The position numbers and the translations under genes are program-made. Shown in pieces: positions 36,386 through 52,562 of a DNA stretch of 64,000 nt. The DNA is taken from assembly GCA_963921795.1 (NCBI GenBank), contig OY997645.1:18850070-18914069 (forward strand). Direction: 5' to 3'. This DNA is from Nannobrachium achirus (lineage: Eukaryota > Chordata > Actinopteri > Myctophiformes > Myctophidae). Within the stretch, counting starts at the first letter, position 1; each line of letters starts with the position of its first letter. The notes under the pieces were generated by a model. That model saw only the letters and a program-made list of their open reading frames with translations, had not been told where the DNA came from and ran no database searches.

Positions 36386-37115
36386 TGTCTGTCTGCGTCC
36401 GATCCGATCCATTGCCGATTGATCGGTAACATCTCTAATATATACACACTCACAGAGATTTTTTGTTGACTCATGTGGCGTACGTGATGTCAGAGCCTTT
36501 TATGAAGTGATGTCACAATGAGTCAGAGCTTTCGCCGATTTCCTCCGGAACAGCCTGATGTCAACAATCAACCCCGCATAAGGAGATTCCGAACGTTTCG
36601 CGCCGGTTCGGGAAAACCGCGCGTCGGGTCGGGTCGAGACCCGGCACTGCACTCCGTGCCGCGGCGGGGAACGCGCGTGCCGAATCTGAAGCCGGTGGGA
36701 CGAACGGTTCTCGAGATACGCGGATTACAGACACACAGACAGACAGACAGACACACACGCAGAGACTTCTCGCATTTATAGATAGATGATATCATGGGGA
36801 GAAGTACAATCACACTATATCAGTGGTATAGTAGTTCTGCCCATGATGTCATGTACATAAAGCATATAACCATCGCCACGTAGAATATTGTCTGGTCTCC
36901 TAATTGCCTCATCGATTACTGATATATCCAGAATTCCACGATAATCAACATTAAATGGTAAATGTTGTTCTTGTTGCACAACATTTTCTCATGACACTGG
37001 TGGTCAGAAATCCCAATAGACCCAGATAGATTCTATTAAGATGAGTAGAAAAATAAATATATCTCATCCTGGCTGAGACATTTCCAGAGATGTAAGATAT
37101 CTCTGTCTCACCCTT

Positions 37116-38129
37116 TATCTCAACGTTGTGATGTCACCGAAACGGGCCTGGAAAAACACAAAAAAGATCACAGCCTGCTTGCAATAAAAGAGCTGTAATA
37201 TTTTCAGGTAGTTTTTGTTAATTTTGCTGATTCAAGCCAAATAGCCAAAATGCTGTCTGCATCAAAAGTAATGCTAAAGATATGCTAAACTTTAAACGTG
37301 TTCAACCTGGCATCCCTATTTGGGCATGTAATCAAAACAAATTATGACGGTTTAGAATTAGAACATGCAACACATGTAGAACAACAATGGCAATGGTCAT
37401 TTGCATGGGACAGGCTCAGATACTTTTATTTCCACTCTTGTCACTTAATATTTGGTGCTTTTCTATTTATTCTGTGTCTTCGGTGTGAATGGATTCAAGT
37501 TCTCAGTCACCACGACTGATTTCAGTCATTTGGATTTCATATGAAGCCAGCCACCAGTCTTCTAATGGAAGCATGTTGTGCAGCGAAAATAGCCTTTTCT
37601 ACCACTTTTTGTGGTCACATGTTCAGATACTGGATTCTGATTGGCTTAAAACAGTGGTAAATCAGTCAACAACCTTGAGTTGGCTCATGGACCCCGCCCA
37701 CTGTTGTGTTTCTGAAACAATTAATGATTGTAACTAAATAACCTTGCAAGTTACAACTGTGTTTTCTTTCATTTATATGGTAGAAGTGGTAGAAAAGCAA
37801 TTTACCATTCGCCTCGTGCCACTGAAACAGTGGTAAATCAGCCAACAACCCACTCCCTCTCATGGTAAATGGCTTACTTCTACAAGCTCTCAGTGCGTGA
37901 GAGCTTTTAGAATAGGTTATTTTCGCTTATTATTTGAATATTTGATCATTTGAATTGGTCAATCTAGCAATACTTTCAGAAGCATCTTCCATAAAATGGT
38001 CTGGGATATTTTATAAAAGCAAAGGTTAAACCCTCAATCTGTGGTTTCTTCACCTGGTTGGCAGCAGGAAAAACAGTGTTACTGTGCCTCTCCAGGCACG
38101 TGCTCACATACAGTAGACCTCAAAGCTGT
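37116..38129. other. Intron 1 sequence, no gene seen
   Basis: A direct repeat with ACAGTGGTAAATCAG and CAACAACC lies at about 37651-37678 and 37828-37855. Otherwise unassigned. Confidence 0.45.
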
Positions 38130-38425
38130 CCTTTTAACAGTCTGTAAAAATTGTCCTCTCCGGACCATGAATGCAATTTTCACGATGGTGAAAGAAATGC
38201 AAATGCCCTCTTTCCATGCCATACCTGAAGGCAGCATTGAAGAGAATTGCCTTGTCCAAACTCTCCTGAACTTGAATGCAGCATCTTATGTTGAAAGAAT
38301 TAGCCATCTCTGTGTAGAAATCCATCCTGTACGCGACATCTCCAGTATTGCCTTTTTTATGCTTAGTTTAGTGTGGTATCAAGTATGAAAATAACCGACC
38401 TCCAAGCTCACAACGCGTCGCAACC
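38130..38425 (+). repeat. Dispersed repeat, inverted relative of 590-870
   Basis: See 590-870: the same blocks in reverse order and orientation, ending in the half hairpin CCTCCAAGCTCACAACGCG. Confidence 0.65.
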
Positions 38426-38565
38426 AAAAGGCCCTTTTATAAATGTCAGCACCTGCCTCTCTGCATGTCCCTGCTCCTCTCACATTCGTGAGATTGTATT
38501 TTTGCTTTATTGCATGCAGTGTGTATGTATGAGTAAACAGGGATGTGAATGCTATTTGAGTCTGG

Positions 38566-38708
<143 letters not shown>

Positions 38709-38745
38709 TGTGTGTGTCTGTGTCTGTGTCTGTGTCTGTGTCTAT

Positions 38746-40018
38746 GGATCTGTGTGCACGTGTATCCCAGTCTCCTGGCCCAGACAGCGATTACTATGCA
38801 GGGTGAATAGTGAAGTACTCTGCTCTGCTGCCTTCCCCCAGCTTAGGGCCCACGTGTATTTACTCACTGCCATCTCACACCATCCTGTTTGGATGGCACC
38901 TCTTGCATTGTTAACTACTTAAAGGTTGTGTTTGTAAGATGTACTGTAGTTTTTTGGTTAAATGGGTTCAATAGCTCTACTGTATATTCCAATCATTGAT
39001 GTAGAGTGCTTGTTCCGTAACAGTGGTTGTCCTGTTTCTCCAACTCTTTATTAAACAGAAAATACATTTTCAGGTCAGGATGCCAATTTTATCGAATCAG
39101 GAGAGAGAACCCCACAAAGCTCATCCATCAGCTTAAATTCTGACATAAAGTACAGAATATGTGAAGACATACGGTCTGAAAATACAGGCACATGCATTCT
39201 GAATGGGAGTATATTAATGCATCTTTACACTCTTTGGATTTTATCTGCCATAAATAACAAATCATGGATGAAGATTTGGTGTTTGTATCTGTACAACGCA
39301 TACATTTATGCATCACACCAGTGGGGTGTGGTGGGGGAGGGTTCCAAAGGACAAGTGGTTAATATATCAGCACTATCATTGTATACATTCAAATGTTGTA
39401 CATCTGCTATTATATTTAACGTTTCTGAAAAGAATATTGAAAATGTTTGGGAAATTTGGAATAACTTCGAATTTAGTTCAACACAAATCCCCCCAACCCC
39501 CCCTCCCATGTGGTGAGTTGAGCAGATACACTGTCAGTTGGACAGAAGCCGTCAGCGCTAAGCTTTCATGATTCAGCTGTATCTTTATAAGCTGTGTTGA
39601 GGGCACTGTTTGTCACACTAGAGTGGTGTAATTGATGGTCATCGAGGACAGACAGCCATTGGCTGCGTGTGACGTAATGGGCCTGGCGGGCACACTGTCA
39701 CCTAGATCAATTTACACGGGCCTTTGTTGGCTGTGGGGAGCAGGCTTCTTCCCAAGCTTGACTTGGGCGCGTGCGTGTGTGCGTGCGTGCGTGGGTGAGT
39801 GAGTGATAAAAAAGCATGTGCAAGTTTGAGAGGGGCTCCAGGGGTGTGCATGATTGTATGCCAATTTGGTGTGTGTATTTGTAGCCGTCCTGCTGTCTTT
39901 ACTGAGAACCAAATACTGAAAAGTAGGACATTTTGCCCGTCCTGGCTTTAGAAGAGAGTGTTAGGACTTGGGTGTAGGGTTAGAGTTAGAATTAAAAGTT
40001 AGGGTTCGGTTAGGTCAG
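38746..40018. other. Intron 1 sequence, no gene seen
   Basis: A GCGTGCGTGC run at about 39770-39795 and GGTTAG-type motifs at about 39975-40015. No coding signal. Confidence 0.4.
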
Positions 40019-40225
40019 TGGTTCTCAACCTTTTTTCTCAACAGTTCTTGTCATTTTAGATGTATTAAAAGGTCTTTAAATTGTCATTTTAGAAATGTTC
40101 AGATACCCTCTATACACGTAAACTTTATGTTGGTTTGTTTACTGTTGAGTGGGAAAACTATGTTGCACATTAAGTTAATCATCTGGGGACCCCCCCAAAT
40201 AATTTGGGGTCCCCCCTGGGAATGC
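40019..40225. repeat. hAT-like MITE fragment ('CAGTGGTTCTCAA' family)
   Basis: Begins TGGTTCTCAACCTTTTTTC and keeps the CATCTGGGGACCCCCC and TTTGGGGTCCCCCC blocks, but the right terminus is missing. Confidence 0.65.
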
Positions 40226-40281
40226 CTATTGAGTGGCAAAAAACAGAGTCAATATGAGTGGCATATGATGCATACCATCTA

Positions 40282-40442
<161 letters not shown>

Positions 40443-40612
40443 CGTGCTGTGATTGAAAGTCCATTTTTGTGAGTGTGCATGTGTCAGTGTGACTGTGAAA
40501 GCAGAGTGGTGCTGGAACACACAGGCTACCATGGAAGGACAGGACATGGACTGCCTGTCTCTGAGAAACAACATTTCCCACTTAGCTGGAGTGCTTTAAC
40601 CACTTAAACGCA

Positions 40613-40880
40613 GTGGGCGGCAGTGGTTTAGGGGTAGGGGTAGAGCAACCGTCATTAGAACACAGAGGGTTCCCGAAGGGTTCCCAGTTCAATCCCGGGC
40701 TCCCCCAGAGTTAGTGTCGAAGAGTCCTTGAGCAAGAGTCTGAACCCCTATTTGCTCCCACTGAGCAGGTTGGTACCTTACATGGTTTCCTCTGCCATTT
40801 GTGTGTGAATGGGTGAGTGTGATGCACAATCTCTGTAAAACGCCTTTGATAAAGGCGCGATATAAATGCACCATTTACCA
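40613..40880 (+). repeat. tRNA-derived SINE, longer copy
   Basis: Same family as 27064-27255: head GGGCGGCAGTGGTTTAGGGG, B-box-like AGTTCAATCCC, and 3' part GCCTTTGATAAAGGCGCGA with an ATAAATGCACCATTTACC tail. This copy keeps an internal section missing from the other. Confidence 0.85.
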
Positions 40881-41171
40881 CCATAGCTATTCTAGGCTTG
40901 TCATAATAGGAGAACATTTGGTGAATATAGGCAAACGTTCCCCTGAAAATAGCCGATCTACAAGCTCCAGTAAATCTACAAGGTACAAGCTCACAATGTG
41001 TCGCACTGTGGCCAAGAACACCCCTAGGGGACCCCGGTCAACTGAGTATTATAATAGAGAATAATAATGAATGTATGATATGATACATTCATATTATACA
41101 TTCATTTTGAGGTGCACTTGTGTTTTGAACAACTACATGTTTTAAAGTCCTCTGAGCATCAGTGAAGTATG

Positions 41172-44363
<3,192 letters not shown>

Positions 44364-45186
44364 ACATTGATCAGCATTTAAGTAACATCATCATTATTAT
44401 TGTTGAGTCTGAAAAGAACAATACAATGTGATAGATCTTTACACATCTGACCCATAACATTATTAGCAATTCACATGGTTACAATAATAGGTGAGTCTTC
44501 TAGCTTTTTAAAAATGTAATATTTCATTAATTCTTTCTCTTACTAAGTGTAACATCCCACTTCTTAATTGTATATTATTTGGAAAGGGTTAGCAAAATGT
44601 TTGCCATAAATTCAATGCTGAGTTGCATTTGTTTTCCTACATTTTCCCCTTCAATGTATTATTACAATGTATTTACTATTTCTTACTTAGGTCTACTTAA
44701 CTTTGTATTTTTACATTATTATATTGATCAACATTAACACATAGTGTGTGTTAGGTTAGGTTAGTTGCAGAGTGTCCACAACTGTCCAGAATACACTGTA
44801 CATAATAGACTCCAGACTTCAAGTGAAGATGAAATCTCTAGACGGCACCAGCGGCAATTCTGATGAACGGGTGGAACCCAAAGACCATCAAGATCTCTGT
44901 AAGTCACAGACTGAGTAAGTCTCCAGATAAACTCACACACATCAAAGTGTTTAAACATTACTTTTATCATTCATGACATAATATCATGTTACTGTTACCT
45001 ACATGCCTTTATATGGGGAGAACCAAGCAACTTTGACCCAGTTATGATTTTGCTTTTAATAGAAAGGAATCCCTTACATTGTTGTATGTTAAATTACTTT
45101 CTGATCTGTTTGTGTTCATTATAACAGCCACAGGAAAGATACATTGTTTCAGATTGTTCCAGAGACTGATGACAGACCCTGGATGT
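44364..45186. other. Spacer of the foldback element, no gene recognised
   Basis: A/T-rich. A GC-richer stretch at about 44820-44905 with a GTAAGT site at 44898 could be a fragment of the zinc-finger gene or another captured exon, but the reading is short and unrecognised. Confidence 0.4.
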
Positions 45187-46332
45187 AGCTCTGTCAGGTA
45201 CACGTCTACCATTAGTGGACACTGGCATGAGTGGCATGAGTGCCTCTTTAGCTCCGGTGGGGCTTTGTGAATGTACTCTCTGTTGTTGTTTTGTTAAATT
45301 ATTATCTTTGTAATGTATTGTCTTCTTACCCTGTGGGCCTTGAGCCTGTAATAAAGTTTATATATTGCTGTGCAGTGTGAGTGTCTGATTGCATGTGATC
45401 AGATAAAGACACAACAGAGGCCTTTTTTGCTCTGTCCTGTTATTTTACTATTTATAATGAATGTCACTAATACAATACAGGAGAAGGCAGATTTCTGTAT
45501 GTATGTAATGTATTTATTTTTAATTGGACATGATAGAAGCAATGCATCCAAACTAATCATTGTAGTATTTAGGACCACAATAACAAGGAGTAGTCAGGAC
45601 TTTATGTTATCATTCTAGCCGAGATGTGATTGTACATTTGTGCTGTTTACATTTTTGTCTCATAAATTATTATACTTGAACCTTGAACCAAACTAACCTG
45701 ACATGATTTAACATAGGTGAATCCACTGAGCCTACTAAGTTTTATACTGTGTGATGTGGTGGACATTTCTGTAGATTACGAGTTGATTGGGCAATATCCA
45801 TGTCTAGGCCACATATATTGTTATGTTAATATGGTTAACTACTTAGAAACTGGCACCCATTGGTCATTATCAATTGAATAGGCTGATATAATGCTCTATT
45901 TCCCATAGAGCAGCTACATAGTCTCAAATAGATAAAACAAATGATAATTGTCTGTTCTGTGAAAGATAAGAGTAGGCCTATGTTGTAACTGTCTGTCCAA
46001 TGGCAGCGAGTTAGGTCATGTTTTGTGTTCCTTTAACTTAACTCTTTAAATTAGCTTGGCTCTCTTTTTAACTCATGAATGCAAAAGCAGTCTTCTAAAG
46101 TAACCATAACAATGAATTTGCCTTTTAAATCATGTTAAACCACAAAGCAATAAAACACTTAGCTTCAACTCAAAATAGTAACCTTGACTTAATGTCTAGT
46201 GAACAAATGGACTCTTTAGCTACAAGAAAAGGCACACAATAACTCCACACAACTGAGTTTTATATAGAAATAAATATTTATAGAAAATGTAAACAGTAAG
46301 TATAAATAAATAGATGGATAGATGGATAGATG

Positions 46333-46366
<34 letters not shown>

Positions 46367-46797
46367 GTCACTTAATGACAATTATAATAATTTGTGAGCC
46401 TACACACTCACACACAGACCCTAAAAGCCAGCAAAATGAAATACTACCTAAGTTAACCTTAACTTGTGTCAGACTTGAATTCAAATGCAAGAGCAGCTTT
46501 ATATAAATGTAGTAGTAGTAGTGTTATGAGAGGGAAGGTGATGTTTGTTCAGACTAGCAGGGACTTAGGTGGGACAGTTAACAAAGCATTATCCAGTTTC
46601 TGTCTATTGTTGATCCCTCCCCCCACCACCACCCTGATTGGTCCATCAGAGTCATTTTGAGTATTTAACATAGCCCTGTTTTAGCTCCATGACACAGTCA
46701 TGACACAGTTCCATGTGTGCAAGTTCCTGATGCTGAACTCTCTTCTGGACTAAAGGTGAAGTATAAATAAATAGATGGATAGATAGATGGATAGATG

Positions 46798-46862
<65 letters not shown>

Positions 46863-47634
46863 TAGGTTGATGCACCAATTGATGCAGGTTAGAGTTGTCC
46901 TATCTAGAAAAGAAGGTAACGTTTGAATTCCCCATCAAAAAATACATACAATAGACATCCAATTTGTTTTTGAGATGGATAGGGTACAATTGGCAATTAT
47001 AAAATACCAATTGATGCAGGTTAGAGTTGTCCTATTCCAAAAAGAAGGTAATATTTGAATTCTCCATCAAAAAATACATACAATAGACATCCAATTTGTT
47101 TTTGAGATGGATAGGGTACAATTGGCAATTATAAAATACCAATTGATGCAGGTTAGAGTTGTCCTATTCCAAAAAGAAGGTAATATTTGAATTCTCCATC
47201 AAAAAATACATACAATAGACATCCAATTTGTTTTTCAGATGGATAGGGTACAATTGGCAATTATAAAATACCAATTGATGCAGTTTAGAGTTGTCCTATG
47301 CAAAAAAGAAGGTCATATTTGAATTCTCCATCAAAAAATACATACAATAGACACCTTTTTTTTCTTTTTTCGCTGCCTTTTTTTCGCGGCCTCGTCCATG
47401 GACTCGTCCACGGCCGGCCGTTTGCGTCCACGTCCGCGGCCTCGTCCACGGCCGCGTCCCCGGCCGTCTGCGTCCACGGCCGCGTCCACGGCCGCGTCCA
47501 CGGCCGGGACGGCCGGCCGTTTGCGTCCGTGGACGCGGCCTCGCGTCCACGGACGTTTTTTTCGCGTCCGCGTCCATGGACGCGTCCACGGCCGCGTCCA
47601 TGGACGTGGACGCGGCGGCCAGCGGCTGTCTCTC
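45187..47634 (-). repeat. Right inverted arm
   Basis: Reverse complement of the left arm, with four rather than three units of the 133-bp repeat (46905-47360) and different (GATA)n lengths (46314-46367 and 46788-46861), which explains its extra length of about 100 bases. Its inner end includes the last codons of the zinc-finger gene. Confidence 0.88.
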
Positions 47635-47649
47635 GAAGTATGTCTAGAG

Positions 47650-48025
47650 CAGGGGTCAGCAACCTTTTTGAAATGAAGTGCCATGTTTTTGTTTTCTAGA
47701 TAGTCAGTGTGCCATGTCAACATTCATTTTAATGACAGCACATCAAAATTCGGACATGTTTTGATTGTCAGGACATTGTTATAGCGATCATTAGACTCCC
47801 ACCTATCTCGCCTAATCCCTCCCCAGTCAAAGTTCAGAATTTTAATGAATGTAGAAGTATGTGCACTATGCCATTTGCTGCAAATTGGGTGACTTAATGT
47901 AATTGACACGTTTAAAACAATATTTGATTTTAACATTTAAATGTTAAAATCAGATCACTGGCACACTTCTGCCAGTGTGCCAGTGATCACCCTCCCCTGT
48001 GCCAATGTTGGCACCCGTGACTATG
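47650..48025. repeat. hAT-like MITE abutting the foldback element
   Basis: Begins CAGGGGTCAGCAACC and ends GGCACCCGTGACTATG. The flanks GTCTAGAG (47642-47649) and GTCTAGAA (48026-48033) agree at seven of eight bases. Its left duplication shares one base with that of the foldback element, so the two insertions are adjacent. Confidence 0.83.
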
Positions 48026-48501
48026 GTCTAGAACATGTATGTTTGAATGTATTTTTTTTCTTTTTTAACAAACACTTCAACTCAAATACAAATTTGACAC
48101 AGCATCTTTCACGTGTAGTTGAATAATATTTAACCAGGAGTAGCTGTACTCCTGTACTCAAGTACTGGGGTTGAGTACTTTGTCCACCACTGGTCTTAAC
48201 TTAGCTCATGCTGCTATTAGCCAGGTCAGCATGCAGTTCTCCAATCCTGTTAAGTCTGCTCTGTGATGTCACATTGTTTACAGCACCTTGGGGGTGGAGC
48301 CATTAGGTCATTAGGTCACTCAATCTACATACAGGCTAGCATACAGGCTATATTGTACATGAATCATTGCTAATTAATAATCATAGTAGTAGTATAATAG
48401 TAGAATGTATCTTGTCTTGTAAGAAAGTAAAGTACACTGAATTAATCTTGCTCCCCCCCCCCCCTCTCTCTCTCTCTCCCTCTCTCTCTCTCTGTCTCCA
48501 G

Positions 48502-48706
48502 CACTGCCAGTAACTCGAACAGGAGCACGCCCGCTTGCTCGCCAGTCCTGCGCAAACGCTCGCCCACGCCCCTGTGCCAGGAGGGTGAGAACATGGTGGA
48601 GAAGGGTTCGGACCACTCCTCTGACAAGTCCCCCTCCACCCCTGAGCAGGTCGTCCACAGAAACTACTCGCTGCAGTCGGTGCGCACCGGAGGAAAGAAC
48701 TCCAAG
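48502..48706 (+). CDS. gramd1b: GRAMD1B exon: Ser/Pro-rich N-terminal region
   Basis: The acceptor CTCTGTCTCCAG precedes a 205-nt exon and the donor GTGAGC follows. After one base that completes a split codon it encodes 68 residues, TASNSNRSTPACSPVLRKRS at the start, then MVEKGSDHSSDKSPSTPEQ, and GGKNSK at the end. This matches the N-terminal leader of vertebrate GRAMD1B from memory, including the Ser-Pro and basic motifs likely to be phosphorylated. The exon ends in phase 0, so every downstream microexon (multiples of three) can be included or skipped without changing frame. The acceptor is preceded by a poly-C and CT tract (48452-48494), a likely PTB-binding site. Confidence 0.95.
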
Positions 48707-48784
48707 GTGAGCAGGAGGCACGGGCTGCTCCACCCGTTGACCCCTTATTGTTGAGTGACAGTGTGTGTTGTTACGTTCTTCACG

Positions 48785-49350
48785 TCGTCGGTGTCGGGCA
48801 GAAACCTCCTATCTCCATTTTCTTAACTGTTTGTGTTTTTTGGTAAATGTATGACCTGTCCTACTGCAGTTGTTCTCAACCTGTGGGTCGGGGACCCCAA
48901 ATGATTTTGAGGGGTCCCCAGATGATTACCTTAATGTTTTCTCTCTGAACAGTAAACAAACTAACATAAAGTTTAAGTGTATAGAAGGTATCTGAACATT
49001 TCTAAAGTGATGATTTAAGTACTTTTAAATACCTCCTAAAATGACAAATGAAACATTGGCCAAATTGTCAAATATTAGAGGCAGAAATTGTGAAAATAGA
49101 ACACAATAGAACTGTGTTATACAAAATGTAATGACTCAACTCTTACAAATCCAAGTGCTCGTCAGGGTGGTGGGGGTCCCAGTTCAACTATGATTATTTT
49201 GGGGGTCACAGCCTGAAAAGGTTGAGAACCACTGATCTACTGTACTTGATCATAGTACAGCGTCACACAAAAGTATCAAGCGTACCTTCGCTACTTTTGA
49301 ATTTGAAAAAATCAGTTTTGGACATATGAGGTTTCCACCCGACAGAGACC
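48785..49350. repeat. 'TCGTCACTGTCGGG' MITE split by a hAT-like MITE
   Basis: Left end TCGTCGGTGTCGGGCAGAAA and right end with GAGGTTTCCACCCGACAGAG match 21815-22057. It is interrupted by 48867-49234. Confidence 0.75.
48867..49234. repeat. hAT-like MITE nested in 48785-49350
   Basis: Begins CAGTTGTTCTCAACCTGTGG, ends GGTTGAGAACCACTG; flanks TCCTACTG and ATCTACTG agree at six of eight bases. Confidence 0.78.
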
Positions 49351-49604
49351 ATATGCAGTATCATTGATGCACCAGAACTTGAAAATGACGTTTTTTTGCT
49401 GTTGCCTTCTGAACAGAATTTCCAGCATTTTTGGTTGTGTTTTCCGGCTCATAATCAAAGTTCCTGTACTGGTTAGGAATGGGATTAACCACACCTCGCG
49501 TTCCTGTTCTGGGGAGAACATTTGGCAAAGATAGCAGATCTACAAGAGCACAGCATTGTATTTTGAGTTTGTTGCCCATCTACTGTAGATCTGCTATTTT
49601 TTAC

Positions 49605-50528
49605 AAAGTTTTTAATTTCAGTTCACTTGACGACTGTGGTGGTGTGGTATTCTGTAGTAGGCAGCAGCCTGTTATAAATCAAAGGGGTAGGTACATTTAT
49701 TTTTTCATAGGATTATATGGTTTTATATGGTATATGGTACGGGTGACTGACAGGTTCATTACATGAGATTTTTTTAAATCGCTGCTTTCCGATATGAACA
49801 AAAAAGAATCGTATTAACCATTATGTTTGTAAATAAAATGTATGTTCTGAAGCATTATTTTCAATTACATTATCATTCCTAAGAAATATTCAGCAGATTT
49901 AGTTTTGGTTCCTTCCTTGAACCAGTTTCAGTCCCTGCTTTAGGCTAGAGTGCCCAAACCACAAGCACTTTGGACTCCCCTGGCCCATGATGTCAGGATT
50001 CCTTGTTCCCTGTTGTCTCATTCTGAAGGGGTCAAAAAAAGGCTATCATGTCTGGTTACATTTGGTAATGTGAAATAAGACTGCGTTATTTGTGTTTTAA
50101 TCAGAGCACACACCTGACAAAAGACCATTGATACGCAATATGACTTTGTTACGGTCCTAAAGTACATTTTTGGTCAGGAGATGTAGCCTCATTCACTTTT
50201 TATTTTGCATTACAAGTGCTGTGTAAAGAAATTAACAACTCCACCAACACAGTCTCACACCCAATTCATCAAGCTTCAAAGACGTGATGCGAGTTACTTG
50301 GTAACGCATCTCGGACTCATTGAACTTCTCTTCATTCGTTGTCAAAGAAAAGAGAGACTTTTAGTGAGCCAAAGCCCAATCTCAAAATTAAACTTCAATC
50401 ACACATAAAACATCTTTCGAGATAACCTATGAAGTGATAGGACTTGCTTATGTCAACTCGGTAGTTACAAAACACATGTCAAAGAACGTTCTAGTCAAAC
50501 TCACACCTACACTTCTATATCTTCTATA
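49605..50528. other. GRAMD1B intron sequence, no gene seen
   Basis: A hairpin module lies just upstream at about 49520-49600. Otherwise unassigned. Confidence 0.4.
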
Positions 50529-50740
50529 TCATTGCTGTCGGACAGAAAACTCTTATCTCCATATTCTTACGAGTTTTTATTTTTTGTAAATCAACACCCT
50601 ACTTGATCATACAGCCTCACACAAAAGCATCAAAAGTAGCATATCCATAAATGACACGTTTTGAGTGTGTAGATCTGCTACTTTTGAATTTGAATCCTGA
50701 GAGGTTTTGGACACATGAGGTTTCCACCCAACAGAGATGA
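50529..50740. repeat. TA-flanked MITE, 'TCGTCACTGTCGGG' family
   Basis: Left end TCATTGCTGTCGGACAGAAA, right end GTTTCCACCCAACAGAGATGA, flanked by TA at 50527-50528 and 50741-50742. The centre is a variant hairpin module (CAAAAGTAGCATATCC... GTAGATCTGCTACTTTTG). Confidence 0.82.
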
Positions 50741-52139
50741 TATAAGTAATATGCATCCACATATCTTCATGCCAACATAGTGTAAGAAAATATATTTGCA
50801 ATAACATTGACATTTTGTTGACGGCTCGTGTACTGGAAACGGCAACAAGAGCAATACTAGGCTTAAATGCATTGAGTGTATTAATGTGTGTGGGCTGTGT
50901 AATCCAGAGCATTTTGATGGGACATGATTACATTGCACAACAAAGCTAACTGATAGAATAACACAATGCTTGTTGATGTACAGTAAGAATCTGACATGCT
51001 GTTTTCTACTTGTGTTACAGTAAGTCGTAGTGAATCAATAAGACAGCGATGAAATGGCATAATTATTGTTAACAGCTCTGTGCTTTTGTTTTTACCCCCC
51101 GTCCCCCATAACCACACAACCATCCCACTGTACTGTATTAGATGTGGTGATGGTATTACAGGCATACAATATAAACATTGTCCCCCTCCCCTTGCCAAAT
51201 TATGATTAATTATTGTCATAGAATTGCTCGGCTCTTACTGTCCAATCTGGGTCTGCTAACAATAACCAAACATTTCTGTTTCACGCAGGCAAGTCATCAG
51301 TAAAGTCTTCACTGTGTGCTCATTATATGATATCATGCATGCTCCCCACCTTTCAGAAGTCATAAAAGGGATGTTTTGTATCTCCTTCCTCTTGTAATTG
51401 AAAGAAAATAAGCCCACTGCACTGTTGGCAATTTATTTATGACCGATATACATTATGAATATGTTGACCTGAAGTAAGGGAAAGCCATACTTGGTTCTGC
51501 CAGAACAAAGTGTCTATTTCTGTGGTACAATTACTTGGTAAAATCTTGCGTGTTTATTTAACTGTTGATAGTGTACAAATGGAACCAAATGAATCTGTAA
51601 TAGGAGCACCTTCCCACTACTTTTCCCACTTGCACAGCCCCTGTATCAGTCATCTTATGGTGTAAAGATGCATCATCTTTCACAACTGAGGAGGCGGATT
51701 TAATAGACAAAATGTACCAATGTACAGACAAGAGCAGGTTGAGTATGGTATTGACTGTTACAAAAGTCCATGTTCTGCATTAAAGCCACAAAGCTATCAG
51801 GTTTGTTTGACCAGAGTCACGTCACTCCCCCTTTCATTAATCATGTTTACCTTTGCTCATGCTTGATGGAGTGAGTCGCTTTTGTCATAATTGTTATGTT
51901 TCTCTTTCTTCTCATGCCTCTTTGTTTTCTACCAAACAGAGTGCCTGTCCTCTCTAGTTTTCTGCTGCTATGTGCCACATGATAGTGTCTGTGATCTGAT
52001 ACTGACTGTTTTCAACCTTTCTTTTTGGCTCCTTCAGCGGCTGTTGATTCTTGCAGTTGTGCTCTTTTTTATTTTAGTTTGTTTTTATGTTCCTTTTTCT
52101 ATCTGATTTTTCTTTGTTCTTCTCCCGATTGCATGCTAG
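50741..52139. other. GRAMD1B intron sequence, no gene seen
   Basis: Mostly unique, A/T-rich. A single arm of the 25490 palindrome (GTGTACAAATGGAACCAAAT) lies near 51570. Confidence 0.45.
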
Positions 52140-52160
52140 TCTCACAAGCGACTTTCCAAA
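52140..52160 (+). CDS. gramd1b: GRAMD1B microexon 1, 21 nt (SHKRLSK)
   Basis: The acceptor TTGCATGCTAG is followed by 21 bases encoding SHKRLSK, then the donor GTAAGCATC. It is phase 0 on both sides and adds a basic heptapeptide between GGKNSK and KSQSWYN. I have a faint memory of a vertebrate GRAMD1B isoform with this insert. The acceptor lacks a strong pyrimidine run next to the AG and carries TGCATG, the RBFOX motif, and TGC copies as used by SRRM4, a pattern known for neural microexons. Confidence 0.82.
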
Positions 52161-52335
52161 GTAAGCATCACTCTTTTCTGTTTCTTACAACCTCTGTCCT
52201 GCATCCTTCGTGAACCTATATACCTTGTCTCTTGAGTGACTCTGTGGCAATGCCCCCCTTGCACCCCAATCCCATGCACCCACCCATCCATCCATCCACC
52301 CATCCATCCTGGTCCAGAGCGTCAGCTGCACTGAC

Positions 52336-52562
52336 GCTCTGACAGGCGGCTGGCTAAAAGACTAGACCAGGATTTCTCTACCACTACAAGGGCTCAATAT
52401 CAGTCAAAATAAACTAAACTACTTCACTACTCACCTAACAAAAGGTAAACTACCTTTGGTTAGGTGAGTAGTGAAGTAGTTTAGTTTATTTTGACTGAAG
52501 TTGAGCCCTCGTAGGGGCTAAGAAATTATGGTCTAGTCTTTTAGCCAGCCGCCTGTCAGAGC
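52336..52562. repeat. Foldback MITE 176 nt after microexon 1
   Basis: GCTCTGACAGGCGGCTGGC... at the left and ...GCCAGCCGCCTGTCAGAGC at the right pair along almost all of the 227 bases, including AGTAGTGAAGTAGTTTAGTT and its complement. No coding. Confidence 0.85.

Larger units (their letters stand above)
35625..36965. mobile_element. Inverted-repeat element with CArG array and UUCG-type hairpin
   Basis: Left arm (CGTGGAATTCTGGAT, then GATGAGGCAATTAGGAGACC through TTATGCTTTATGTAC, ending about 35915) is mirrored on the right (GTACATAAAGCAT at 36853 through CAGAATTCCACG, about 36943). The left arm is interrupted by a GC-rich insertion at about 35662-35845. The interior has a strong hairpin, a repeated CCATATATGG block and a GC-rich segment at 36595-36720. 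No transposase domain is recognised. Confidence 0.65.

Noticed and set aside
45079-45270. 63-codon frame ending in the zinc-finger tail
   Set aside because: It is only the inverted-arm copy of the tail plus spacer sequence and has no complete finger.
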